Shown: piece after piece, positions 1 through 5,945 of the stretch
Layout of the letters: the number at the start of each line of letters is the position of its first letter
How positions within the stretch are numbered: the stretch's first letter is position 1
NCBI GenBank assembly: GCA_900543705.1
Contig: UQSL01000090.1
Coordinates: 1 to 6,743, forward strand
Direction of reading: 5' to 3'
Length of the DNA: 6,743 nucleotides
From: an uncultured Oscillospiraceae bacterium
GTDB lineage: Bacteria; Bacillota; Clostridia; Oscillospirales; Ruminococcaceae
Position numbers and translations under genes: made by a program
Notes under the pieces: model-generated
Told to the model about the DNA's origin: nothing
Database searches by the model: none
Seen by the model: the letters and a program-made list of their open reading frames with translations, nothing else

Positions 1-93
1 ATTCTTCGATTTTCTACGACAGGGTTCTTTTTTCTTTGTCTATTCATCGGGGAACAGTCCAATCTAGCCTCCGGGGGTTTCGCTGACAGGAAA

Positions 94-1605
94 CTATTTG
101 GCGATCAGGCTCTCGCCGTCCATCTCCGCCGGCTGCTCAAGCCCTAGGATGTCGAGCATGGTCGGCGCGATATCCGCAAGCCTGCCTCCCTCGCGCAGCT
201 TGCAATCGTAACCCACGACCACAAACGGCACAGGATTGGTGGTGTGCGCGGTAAATGGGGAGCCGTCCGGTTCATACATTTTGTCCGCGTTGCCGTGATC
301 GGCGGTGATCAGGCACACACCGCCTTTGGCAAGAACAGCATCCACAATCTTGCCGACACAGTCGTCGACTGCCTCGACTGCCTTGACTGCGGCCTCGAAC
401 ACGCCGGTGTGCCCGACCATATCGCAGTTTGCGTAGTTGAGGATAATCACGTCGTACTTGTCAGATGCAATACGGGAGAGCAGCTCGTCCGTGACCTCAT
501 AGGCGCTCATCTGCGGCTGGAGGTCATAGGTTGCAACTTTCGGGGAATTAATCAGCGCACGGTCCTCACCCTCATACGTCTTCTCTACGCCGCCGTTAAA
601 GAAGAAGGTGACGTGCGCATATTTCTCCGTTTCCGCAATTCTCAGCTGTTTGAGGCCCTTACCCGAGATATACTCGCCAAAGGTGTTTTTCAAGGATTGC
701 GGCTTAAAGGCCACCTGTACGTTCGGCATCGTTGCGTCATACTGGGTCATGCAGATAAAGGTGAGCGGAAACCGCTCGCGTGTAAAGCCGGTGAAATCCG
801 GGTCGACAAGCGTGCGGGTAATCTCTCTCGCTCTGTCCGGACGAAAATTGAAGAAGATGACGGAATCGTTTGCAGAGATGTTGCCGTCGTCCGCACAGAC
901 GGTCGGGACAACAAATTCATCCGTCACGCCGTCCGCATAGGATTTCTCCATTGTATCGACCGGGCAGGAATTGTGGTTGCCCTCGCCTTTAACCATCGCG
1001 TCGTAGGCTTTGCCGACGCGCTCCCAGCGGTTGTCGCGGTCCATTGCATAGTAGCGGCCCATAACGGTCGCAATTTTGCCGACGCCGATTTCCTTCATCT
1101 TGTTTTCAAGTTCAATGATATAATCCTTGCCGGAGGACGGGGGCACGTCGCGCCCATCCATGAAGCAGTGGACGTAGACTTTGGTGAGGCCGTTCTTTTT
1201 CGCAAGCTCCAGCAGGCCGTACAGATGGCTGTTGTGGCTGTGTACGCCGCCGTCGGAGAGCAGCCCCATCAGATGCAGGGCGCTGCCGTTTTTCTTGCAG
1301 TTTTCCACCGCGCTGAGGAAGGCCTCATTGGAGAAGAAATCCTCATCCGCAATGGATTTGGTGATGCGGGTCAATTCCTGGTAAACGATGCGGCCTGCGC
1401 CGATGTTGGTGTGCCCGACCTCGCTATTTCCCATCTGTCCGTCGGGAAGGCCGACATCCATGCCGGACGCCCCGATCAGGGTTTTCGGGTTGGAGGAGAA
1501 AATTTTGTTGATATTCTTTTTGTCCGCTGCGTGGATGGCGTTGCCGTAATCCTCCGGATTATAGCCGAAGCCATCCAAAATCATGAGTACAAGTGGTCTT
1601 TTCAT
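94..1605 (-). CDS. gpmI: 2,3-bisphosphoglycerate-independent phosphoglycerate mutase
   Basis: This cytoplasmic enzyme interconverts 3-phosphoglycerate and 2-phosphoglycerate in lower glycolysis and gluconeogenesis, using two Mn2+ ions and a phosphoserine intermediate. The product is 503 residues, normal for the family. It belongs to the alkaline phosphatase superfamily: the metal ligand in LDGFG is Asp11 and the catalytic serine is Ser61 in GQMGNSEVGH. The substrate-binding domain carries SDGGVHSH (118-125), MDGRD (149-153) and FRPDRAR (254-260). The second metal-ligand set is seen in CDMVGHTG (Asp395, His399), ADHGNAD (Asp436, His437) and His454. The start at 1605 is chosen because MKRPLVLMILDG matches the family N-terminus and an AAGGCAGGA ribosome binding site precedes it. 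The longer open frame runs back through the upstream terminator and is not credible. It follows tpiA by 82 bases with a terminator between them, so it depends on read-through or on an undetected promoter. Confidence 0.97.
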   Translation of the reverse strand: MKRPLVLMILDGFGYNPEDYGNAIHAADKKNINKIFSSNPKTLIGASGMDVGLPDGQMGNSEVGHTNIGAGRIVYQELTRITKSIADEDFFSNEAFLSAVENCKKNGSALHLMGLLSDGGVHSHNSHLYGLLELAKKNGLTKVYVHCFMDGRDVPPSSGKDYIIELENKMKEIGVGKIATVMGRYYAMDRDNRWERVGKAYDAMVKGEGNHNSCPVDTMEKSYADGVTDEFVVPTVCADDGNISANDSVIFFNFRPDRAREITRTLVDPDFTGFTRERFPLTFICMTQYDATMPNVQVAFKPQSLKNTFGEYISGKGLKQLRIAETEKYAHVTFFFNGGVEKTYEGEDRALINSPKVATYDLQPQMSAYEVTDELLSRIASDKYDVIILNYANCDMVGHTGVFEAAVKAVEAVDDCVGKIVDAVLAKGGVCLITADHGNADKMYEPDGSPFTAHTTNPVPFVVVGYDCKLREGGRLADIAPTMLDILGLEQPAEMDGESLIAK

Positions 1606-1636
1606 GGTATCCTGCCTTTCTGCCCGGCACGTTTCG

Positions 1637-1673
1637 AAAAAAGCCCGGCCGCCCCTGCCGGAGGGAGGCCGGG
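1637..1673 (-). terminator. Intrinsic terminator between tpiA and gpmI
   Basis: Read on the minus strand, CCCGGCC (1673-1667) pairs with GGCCGGG (1650-1644). An inner CCCT/AGGG pairing continues the stem, and six U residues (1642-1637) follow directly. It begins 14 bases after the tpiA stop codon and ends 31 bases before the gpmI start. The GC-rich stem plus U-tract is a textbook rho-independent terminator. It should lower or end transcription between two genes that otherwise look like one operon. Confidence 0.85.
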
Positions 1674-1687
1674 TCAAAACTTCTAGC

Positions 1688-2455
1688 TTATTTGGATGCT
1701 GCTGCTACGATCACAGAGAAATCCTTTGCTTTCAGGGACGCGCCGCCGATGAGGCCGCCGTCAACATCCTGCTGAGCGAGGAGTTCCTCCGCATTGCCCG
1801 CGTTCATGGAACCGCCGTACTGGACAACCGCCTTCTCTGCGACTGTTTCGTCATAGAGCTCTTTGATGGTTTCGCGGATGGTGTGGTTGACCTCGTTTGC
1901 CTGCTCGGCAGTTGCGGTTTTGCCGGTACCAATCGCCCAGACCGGCTCATAAGCAATGATAATGTTCGCCATCTCCTCTGCGGATCCCCCGCCGAGGGCG
2001 ATTTTCGTCTGCATGGCGACAAGCTCGGAGGTGATGCCCTGCTCACGCTGCTCAAGCGTCTCGCCGACGCAGAGGATGACGGTCAGCCCAGCGTCGAGCG
2101 CTGCGCGAACTCGTTTGTTGACTGTGACGTCGGTTTCACCGAAATACTGCCTTCTCTCCGAGTGGCCGATGATGACATACTCTACGCCCATCTCGGTGAG
2201 CATCTCCGCGGAGATTTCCCCAGTGAATGCGCCGGATTTTGCCCAGTGGCAGTTTTCCGCGCCGATTTTGATGTTCGAACCCTTTGCCGCCTCAATGGCA
2301 GTGCAGAGATCTGTGTAAGGGACGCACAGGACAACGCCGCAGTCGGCATCTTTTACAAGCGGCTTCATCTCGTCAATGAGAGCTTTAGTCTGCGCCTGGG
2401 TCTGGTTCATTTTCCAGTTTCCCGCGATAATCGCATTGCGAACAGCTTTATTCAT
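1688..2455 (-). CDS. tpiA: Triose-phosphate isomerase
   Basis: This enzyme interconverts dihydroxyacetone phosphate and glyceraldehyde 3-phosphate in the cytoplasm, normally as a homodimer of TIM barrels. The product is 255 residues, the usual length. Family motifs are complete: the N-terminal AGNWKMN supplies Asn13 and Lys15, IIGHSERR carries the catalytic His98, and AYEPVWAIGTG carries the catalytic base Glu170 and the hinge of loop 6. The phosphate-binding segments are YGGS (213-216) and GGLIGGASL (233-241). The start at 2455 is preferred over an in-frame ATG 12 codons upstream. MNKAVRNAIIAGNWK aligns with the family start, and an AAAGGGGA ribosome binding site sits 8 bases ahead of it; the upstream ATG would place that site inside the coding region. 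The gene lies downstream of pgk across a gap of about 330 bases that contains a terminator and a structured element. Confidence 0.98.
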   Translation of the reverse strand: MNKAVRNAIIAGNWKMNQTQAQTKALIDEMKPLVKDADCGVVLCVPYTDLCTAIEAAKGSNIKIGAENCHWAKSGAFTGEISAEMLTEMGVEYVIIGHSERRQYFGETDVTVNKRVRAALDAGLTVILCVGETLEQREQGITSELVAMQTKIALGGGSAEEMANIIIAYEPVWAIGTGKTATAEQANEVNHTIRETIKELYDETVAEKAVVQYGGSMNAGNAEELLAQQDVDGGLIGGASLKAKDFSVIVAAASK

Positions 2456-2502
2456 TATTAATTCCCCTTTATCATTTTGTTTGCGTTTCATAACCTGTTA
2501 AA

Positions 2503-2695
2503 AGTATGCGGCGGAGGGGGTCATGTGCTGCCGTAGCCGCACCCCACGAGCAAAACGGCGGAGAAAAAACGGAATATCGTTTTCCCCTGCCGTTTTGTAA
2601 AGGAAGAGTTGGCCCAGAGGCTGTTACCGAAGCAACGTTTCGAGTCCGTCTCCCAGACGAGATGAAAGTACAGAGCAAGGCAACTGCCGCATACT
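2503..2695 (-). ncRNA. Candidate structured RNA upstream of tpiA
   Basis: The minus-strand transcript of this gap can fold into a closed multi-branch structure. The closing helix is AGUAUGCGGC (2695-2686) with GCCGCAUACU (2512-2503), ten perfect pairs. Inside it, AGUUGCC (2685-2679) pairs with GGCCAACU (2614-2607) across one bulge. That helix encloses a hairpin at 2667-2638 (CGUCU-GGG-AGACG core) and a GUUGC-UUCG-GUAAC hairpin at 2636-2623. A long 19-pair hairpin follows at 2597-2551, then a GGG/GUGCGGC-UACG-GCAGCAC hairpin at 2545-2518. The two C(UNCG)G tetraloops and two G-U pairs work only on the minus strand, which argues for an RNA in the tpiA direction. The element ends 47 bases before the tpiA start. 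It could be a cis-regulatory leader or a separate small RNA. I do not recognise the family, and no convincing promoter is visible between the pgk terminator and the element. A mobile MITE-like repeat is the alternative. Confidence 0.5.
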
Positions 2696-2739
2696 CTGCG
2701 TTTCCCGTCCAAAGCCCCCGGCCTTCTAGCGACAAGTTC

Positions 2740-2773
2740 AAAAAGGCACGGCAAGCAAATACCGTGCCTTTTT
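2740..2773 (-). terminator. Intrinsic terminator of pgk
   Basis: On the minus strand GGCACGG (2768-2762) pairs with CCGUGCC (2751-2745) around a ten-base loop, and a run of five U follows (2744-2740). A matching A-run on the 5' side makes the structure symmetrical, so it could also work in the other direction. It starts 14 bases after the pgk stop codon. It separates pgk from the structured element and tpiA. Confidence 0.88.
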
Positions 2774-2787
2774 CCAAAGCAATCTGA

Positions 2788-3978
2788 TTATTTGTCGTTC
2801 AGGCAGGAGATACCCGGCAGATCCTTGCCTTCCAGGAATTCGAGGGATGCTCCGCCGCCGGTGGAGATGTGAGACATCTTGTCCGCAAAGCCGAGCTTTG
2901 TGACAGCTGCAACGGAGTCGCCGCCGCCGACAATGGAGATGGCGCCGCTTTCCGCAATTGCACGGGCGATGTCGAGAGTGCCCTCTGCAAACGGGGCGAA
3001 TTCAAAGACGCCCATCGGTCCGTTCCAGATGACAGTGCCTGCGCCCTTGATGGCCTCACAGAATTTCTCAATGGTCTTCGGGCCAATATCCATGCCCATC
3101 CAGCCGTCCGGGATATTGTCGGAATCTACGACCTTGTGCTCCGCATTCTCCGCAAAGTGGGTGCTGATCATATTGTCGACCGGAAGCAGGAAGTTGACGC
3201 CCTTTGCCTCAGCTTTCGCGAGCATCTCTTTTGCGAGCTCGACTTTGTCATCCTCGCAGATGGAATCGCCAACGGTGTAGCCTTTTGCTTTAAAGAAGGT
3301 ATAAGCCATACCGCCTCCAACAATCAGGGTGTCGACTTTCTCAATCAGGTTTTCGATGACGCCGATTTTATCGGAGACTTTTGCGCCGCCGAGGATGGCG
3401 ACGAGCGGACGTTTCGGTGATTCCAGCGCGCCGCCCATGAAGTTAATCTCTTTCTGAATCAGATAGCCGCAGGCAGCCGGGAGATAATCGGCAACGCCGG
3501 CAGTGGAAGCGTGTGCCCTGTGTGCTGCGCCGAACGCATCGTTGACATACAGCTCAGCGAGGCTGGCAAGTTCCTTTGCAAAAGCAGGGTCGTTTTTCTT
3601 CTCCTCTTTGTGATAACGGACATTCTCGAGCAGCATGACGTCGCCATCATTTAGGGAAGCAGCCAATTTTTTGGCATCCTCGCCGATGACATCCTTTGCC
3701 ATCTTGACTTCCTTGCCAAGCAGTTCGGAAAGTCTGGCAGCGACCGGAGCGAGGGAGAATTCCGGCTCCCAGCCTTCCTTCGGACGGCCGAGATGGGAGC
3801 AGAGGATGACCTTTGCACCGTGGTCAATCAGGTATTTGATGGTCGGCAGAGCCGCAACGATTCTCTTATCGTTGGTGATGACGCCATCTTTGAGGGGTAC
3901 GTTGAAGTCGCAGCGGACAAGGACTTTCTTGCCGGCTACATCAAAATCTTCAATGGACTTTTTGTTCAGAGAGGTCAT
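2788..3978 (-). CDS. pgk: Phosphoglycerate kinase
   Basis: This enzyme transfers phosphate from 1,3-bisphosphoglycerate to ADP, the first ATP-producing step of glycolysis, as a cytoplasmic two-domain hinge enzyme. The product is 396 residues, typical for bacteria. The N-terminal substrate domain shows VLVRCDFNVPL (Arg22, Asp24, Asn26), SHLGRP (61-66), ENVRYH (118-123) and the AHRAHAS segment with Arg154. The C-terminal nucleotide domain shows GGAKVSDK (197-204), WNGPMGVFE (318-326), GGGDS (351-355) and STGGGASLE (372-380). All expected substrate-binding residues are present. The start at 3978 has an AAAGGG ribosome binding site and fits the family N-terminus. It heads the pgk-tpiA-gpmI series and has its own promoter about 70-95 bases upstream. 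The neighbour upstream of pgk is a divergent deacetylase gene; gapA, a common partner, is absent there. Confidence 0.98.
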   Translation of the reverse strand: MTSLNKKSIEDFDVAGKKVLVRCDFNVPLKDGVITNDKRIVAALPTIKYLIDHGAKVILCSHLGRPKEGWEPEFSLAPVAARLSELLGKEVKMAKDVIGEDAKKLAASLNDGDVMLLENVRYHKEEKKNDPAFAKELASLAELYVNDAFGAAHRAHASTAGVADYLPAACGYLIQKEINFMGGALESPKRPLVAILGGAKVSDKIGVIENLIEKVDTLIVGGGMAYTFFKAKGYTVGDSICEDDKVELAKEMLAKAEAKGVNFLLPVDNMISTHFAENAEHKVVDSDNIPDGWMGMDIGPKTIEKFCEAIKGAGTVIWNGPMGVFEFAPFAEGTLDIARAIAESGAISIVGGGDSVAAVTKLGFADKMSHISTGGGASLEFLEGKDLPGISCLNDK

Positions 3979-4044
3979 GAAAAAGCACCCTTTCGTTTTT
4001 TGATAGAGTTTTGTCCTCTTACTTGTTAATCTTACAACAATTTT

Positions 4045-4073
4045 ATTTTATCTCATGGCCTGCGCTTTTGCAA
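4045..4073 (-). promoter_or_regulatory. SigA-type promoter of pgk
   Basis: On the minus strand a TTGCAA -35 box (4073-4068) and a TAAAAT -10 box (4050-4045) are separated by exactly 17 bases. The predicted start of transcription is near 4038, which leaves a leader of about 60 bases before the pgk ATG. Four of six positions match the -35 consensus and five of six the -10 consensus. An AT-rich stretch follows the -10 box. Confidence 0.7.
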
Positions 4074-4392
4074 GTGGCAGAGCGACGAAATTGTAATAGA
4101 GCGCCCATCTTTTCTCAAGGATTTTTCCAAATGGCAGGGAATTTATGAGCTAAAGGCATAAGGACCGGATATAGCCCCGGCCTAGTTTGAGGTTCCAGAG
4201 GGAAAATGAAACCGATTCCTTTTTACGTTTGGGGAGAGACCCCCGTGAGGTACTTTCAGAACGGCATCTTTGATCTGTTTTGTGCCGGCAGGCACAACAA
4301 GCATGATTTTTCCGCCGCCTACGCGGGATTCCCCGCATGCAAGCGAATTTTCGCTCATACAGTGAGAATAGAGCGAAAAGGGGGAATGAACC
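4074..4392. other. Divergent intergenic region with several hairpins
   Basis: This stretch of about 320 bases between the pgk promoter and the deacetylase gene holds no recognised gene. It contains short inverted repeats: GGGG/CCCC at 4231-4243, TTGTGCC-GGCA-GGCACAA at 4280-4297, GCGGG-ATTC-CCCGC at 4323-4336, and TTTTCGCTC/GAGCGAAAA at 4348-4379. The last one ends directly against the deacetylase ribosome binding site. None is followed by a good U-tract, so they are not obvious terminators. A minus-strand open frame at 4182-4304 (40 codons, with a GGCGGA before its ATG) has plausible codon use but no recognisable product. I do not call it a gene. Confidence 0.5.
4335..4363 (+). promoter_or_regulatory. 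Possible sporulation SigE-type promoter for the deacetylase
   Basis: CATACAGT at 4356-4363 matches the SigE -10 consensus CATACAnT of endospore formers. Fourteen bases upstream, GCATGCA (4335-4341) matches the kmAT half of the SigE -35 element but not the rest. Transcription would begin near 4370, leaving a short leader to the ribosome binding site at 4380-4384. In Bacillus subtilis the related pdaB gene is a sporulation gene, which fits. The -10 box overlaps the loop of an inverted repeat, and the -35 match is weak, so this is tentative. Confidence 0.35.
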
Positions 4393-5151
4393 TTGAAGGT
4401 GATTGTTCTGAGAAAAAAGAAACTTATGGGAATCGCAGCACTGTGTCTGACGGCAGTCATTGCAGTAGGCACGGTCTTTACGGCAGGGGCGGTGCAGGCA
4501 TCCGCAAAGGCAACACAGCTACCCGTCTACAGTGTCGAGACACAGGAGAAAAAGATAACCCTTGGCATCAACTGCGCATGGGATGAGCCGCAAATCGAGG
4601 AGCTGCTCGACATCCTCGACAAGTATCAGGCGAAGGCGACCTTTTTTGTGGTTGGGCAGTGGTGTGACAAGTATCCGGATTTGGTAAAGCTGATTGCAGA
4701 ACGCGGGCATGAGGTTGGCAACCACTCGGACACCCATCCGGATATGACCAAGATGTCACGGGAGCAAATCACGGCGGACATTGAGGCCGCAGGGGCAAAG
4801 ATTGAGAAGCTGACCGGGAAACGCCCGACGATGTTCCGTGCGCCTTCCGGCGCGTACAACGATTTGGTGATCGAAACCGCGCGGGGGCTTGGGTACGAGG
4901 TCATCCAATGGGACGTCGACAGTGTGGATTGGAAAGATCCGGCGGTGGAGAAAATCGTGACCCGCGTGACCGAGAAATCCGGACCGGGGAGCATCTGCCT
5001 GTTCCATGCGGGCAAGACAAACACCCTGGAGGCTCTGCCGCAGATTCTCGAACAACTTACCAAGGAGGGCTACACTTTTGTACCCGCCGGGGAGCTTGTC
5101 TATCCGGCACCCTATACCATTGACGCAAACGGCAGACAGCATCAGGGATAA
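4393..5151 (+). CDS. Secreted NodB-domain polysaccharide deacetylase, PdaB-like
   Basis: This 252-residue protein is probably an exported carbohydrate esterase family 4 deacetylase that removes acetyl groups from peptidoglycan or a related glycan. A basic N-terminus (RKKK, 7-10), a hydrophobic stretch (11-33) and an ASA-K site after residue 38 form a signal peptide. The NodB domain spans about 54-235. Motif 2 is HSDTH (His111, His115), motif 3 is FRAPSGAYN (Arg149, Asn156), motif 4 is QWDVDSVDW (172-180) and motif 5 is LFHAG (His205). Motif 1, normally (T/S)FDD or FD-x-x-W, reads GINCAWDE (58-65): the catalytic-base Asp position is Asn60. Overall resemblance is to the sporulation protein PdaB. 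The start is a TTG codon, chosen because AAGGGGGA lies 8 bases upstream and it gives a complete signal peptide; an ATG 11 codons later lacks a site. It is transcribed away from pgk. No clear terminator follows. Confidence 0.9.
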   Translation: MKVIVLRKKKLMGIAALCLTAVIAVGTVFTAGAVQASAKATQLPVYSVETQEKKITLGINCAWDEPQIEELLDILDKYQAKATFFVVGQWCDKYPDLVKLIAERGHEVGNHSDTHPDMTKMSREQITADIEAAGAKIEKLTGKRPTMFRAPSGAYNDLVIETARGLGYEVIQWDVDSVDWKDPAVEKIVTRVTEKSGPGSICLFHAGKTNTLEALPQILEQLTKEGYTFVPAGELVYPAPYTIDANGRQHQG

Positions 5152-5218
5152 GGCGGATTGCCCGCTGACCCGCCAATATTTGCTGTTTCCCCCGCCGGTC
5201 TGACTGCGTGAAAAGAAT

Positions 5219-5507
5219 CTAGTTTTGGCGCGAGCAGACCAGATCACTGCTGCACAGATCAAGGATAGGTGACAGATACAGCTTTTCTCCAAACAGGCTG
5301 AATTCTGTTACATCGGTTGCCCATTTCTGATTTGGCTGTTCGGCATGGCAATTCCGTTGTGATACGGCGATATCCATACCGTCCTTTGTTTTCGTGGTAG
5401 ATTGCTGTAATCTCGGCCTTGGCGGCCTCGTATTTGTCTTCACGGTTTATCCGTTTCAGATGGTAGTAAAAGGTCGCACGGGGCAGCTGAGCGATGGAAA
5501 GGAGTCT
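5219..5507 (-). pseudogene. IS3-family transposase (OrfB) relic, internally deleted
   Basis: Two pieces of an IS3-family OrfB (rve-type DDE transposase) lie on the minus strand in different frames. The upstream piece (about 5504-5362) reads LLSIAQLPRATFYYHLKR, then KYEAAKAEI and IYHENKGRYGYRRIT, the helix-turn-helix to pre-catalytic part. The downstream piece (about 5360-5234) reads HAEQPNQKWATDVTEFSLF and YLSPILDLCSSDLVC, the start of the catalytic core with its first Asp in TDVTEF. Roughly 50 codons normally found between these two motifs are missing, and the join near 5352-5362 changes frame. The second Asp, the catalytic Glu and the rest of the C-terminus are gone, as is everything before LLSIAQ, where a stop codon lies at 5508-5510. 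No terminal inverted repeats are visible. The element cannot produce an active transposase. Confidence 0.85.
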
Positions 5508-5510
5508 TTA

Positions 5511-5861
5511 TGCCAAAGCCTACGGCTATCTCACCCCCATCCATGTCCAAAGCTGTACGACAAGGCAGATTTCAAGCTGGTATGTTTCCTGTCCACGTGA
5601 TCCTCATATCCTCGAGTATGTTTTACTTGGGAGAGAGCTCGTTCGGAAATACCGCTTCATTTTTTCGCACAGTGATGAACTGCTCACTTCGCCCCTTGTT
5701 CCAAAACATCGCTTTACAGCTCATCTCGGAGTTCAATTTCAATTCTGATGAGAACTGTCAAACAGGCGTTAACCGTTTGAAGCCTTTGGCCTCATTTCAG
5801 ACCAACAAATCTTGGAACCAGCCGCTGATAAAGTTAAGATTGGGCAACTCGCATTACCTCA
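5511..5861. other. Unidentified degenerate stretch next to the IS relic
   Basis: No intact gene is recognised here. One minus-strand frame reads coherently over the whole stretch and is broken by four stops: TGA at 5799-5797, TGA at 5760-5758, TAA at 5625-5623 and TGA at 5574-5572. It includes the segments NEAKGFKRLTPV, SCKAMFWNKGRSEQF, VFPNELSPK and MRITWTGNIPA. The open part between stops gives a 33-residue frame at 5623-5724 with no obvious ribosome binding site. This could be a decayed gene, a fragment of a mobile element or an interspersed repeat. Base composition still resembles the left part of the window rather than the AT-rich right part. Confidence 0.4.
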
Positions 5862-5897
5862 AATTATATAAAAGTAAAAACTGCTAATTATATAAAA
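5862..5897. repeat. 12-base direct repeat in the AT-rich junction
   Basis: AATTATATAAAA occurs at 5862-5873 and again at 5886-5897, a period of 24 bases. It is followed by the 10-base palindrome ATTTGCAAAT at 5898-5907. The repeat lies where base composition switches to AT-rich and just downstream of the NUDIX stop codon. Low sequence complexity means a chance repeat is possible. Confidence 0.4.
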
Positions 5898-5945
5898 ATT
5901 TGCAAATCTGAACGTTTGCTGTTATACTTACTGCATATTTGATAA

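Noticed and set aside
1..93. Terminator or gene downstream of gpmI
   Set aside because: No convincing hairpin with U-tract and no coding frame with family features was found in these bases.
244..1686. Plus-strand open frame of 480 codons opposite gpmI
   Set aside because: It is the antisense shadow of gpmI, whose family motifs are complete, and it has no ribosome binding site or recognisable domain.
1583..2461. Plus-strand open frame of 292 codons opposite tpiA
   Set aside because: It is an antisense shadow of tpiA in GC-rich DNA, and it crosses the tpiA-gpmI terminator.
2472..2787. Overlapping open frames on both strands in the pgk-tpiA gap
   Set aside because: They run through the pgk terminator and the hairpins, none has a good start site, and the structured element explains the sequence better.
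4280..4297. TTGTGCC-GGCA-GGCACAA hairpin as a terminator
   Set aside because: No U-tract follows on either strand, and no gene ends nearby.
4182..4358. Minus-strand small open frame of 40 or 58 codons between pgk and the deacetylase
   Set aside because: Codon use is plausible and a GGCGGA precedes the inner ATG, but no family is recognised, there is no visible promoter, and it overlaps the hairpin region of the deacetylase leader.
5152..5174. GGCGG/CCGCC inverted repeat after the deacetylase as its terminator
   Set aside because: The stem is short, the loop long, and there is no U-tract.
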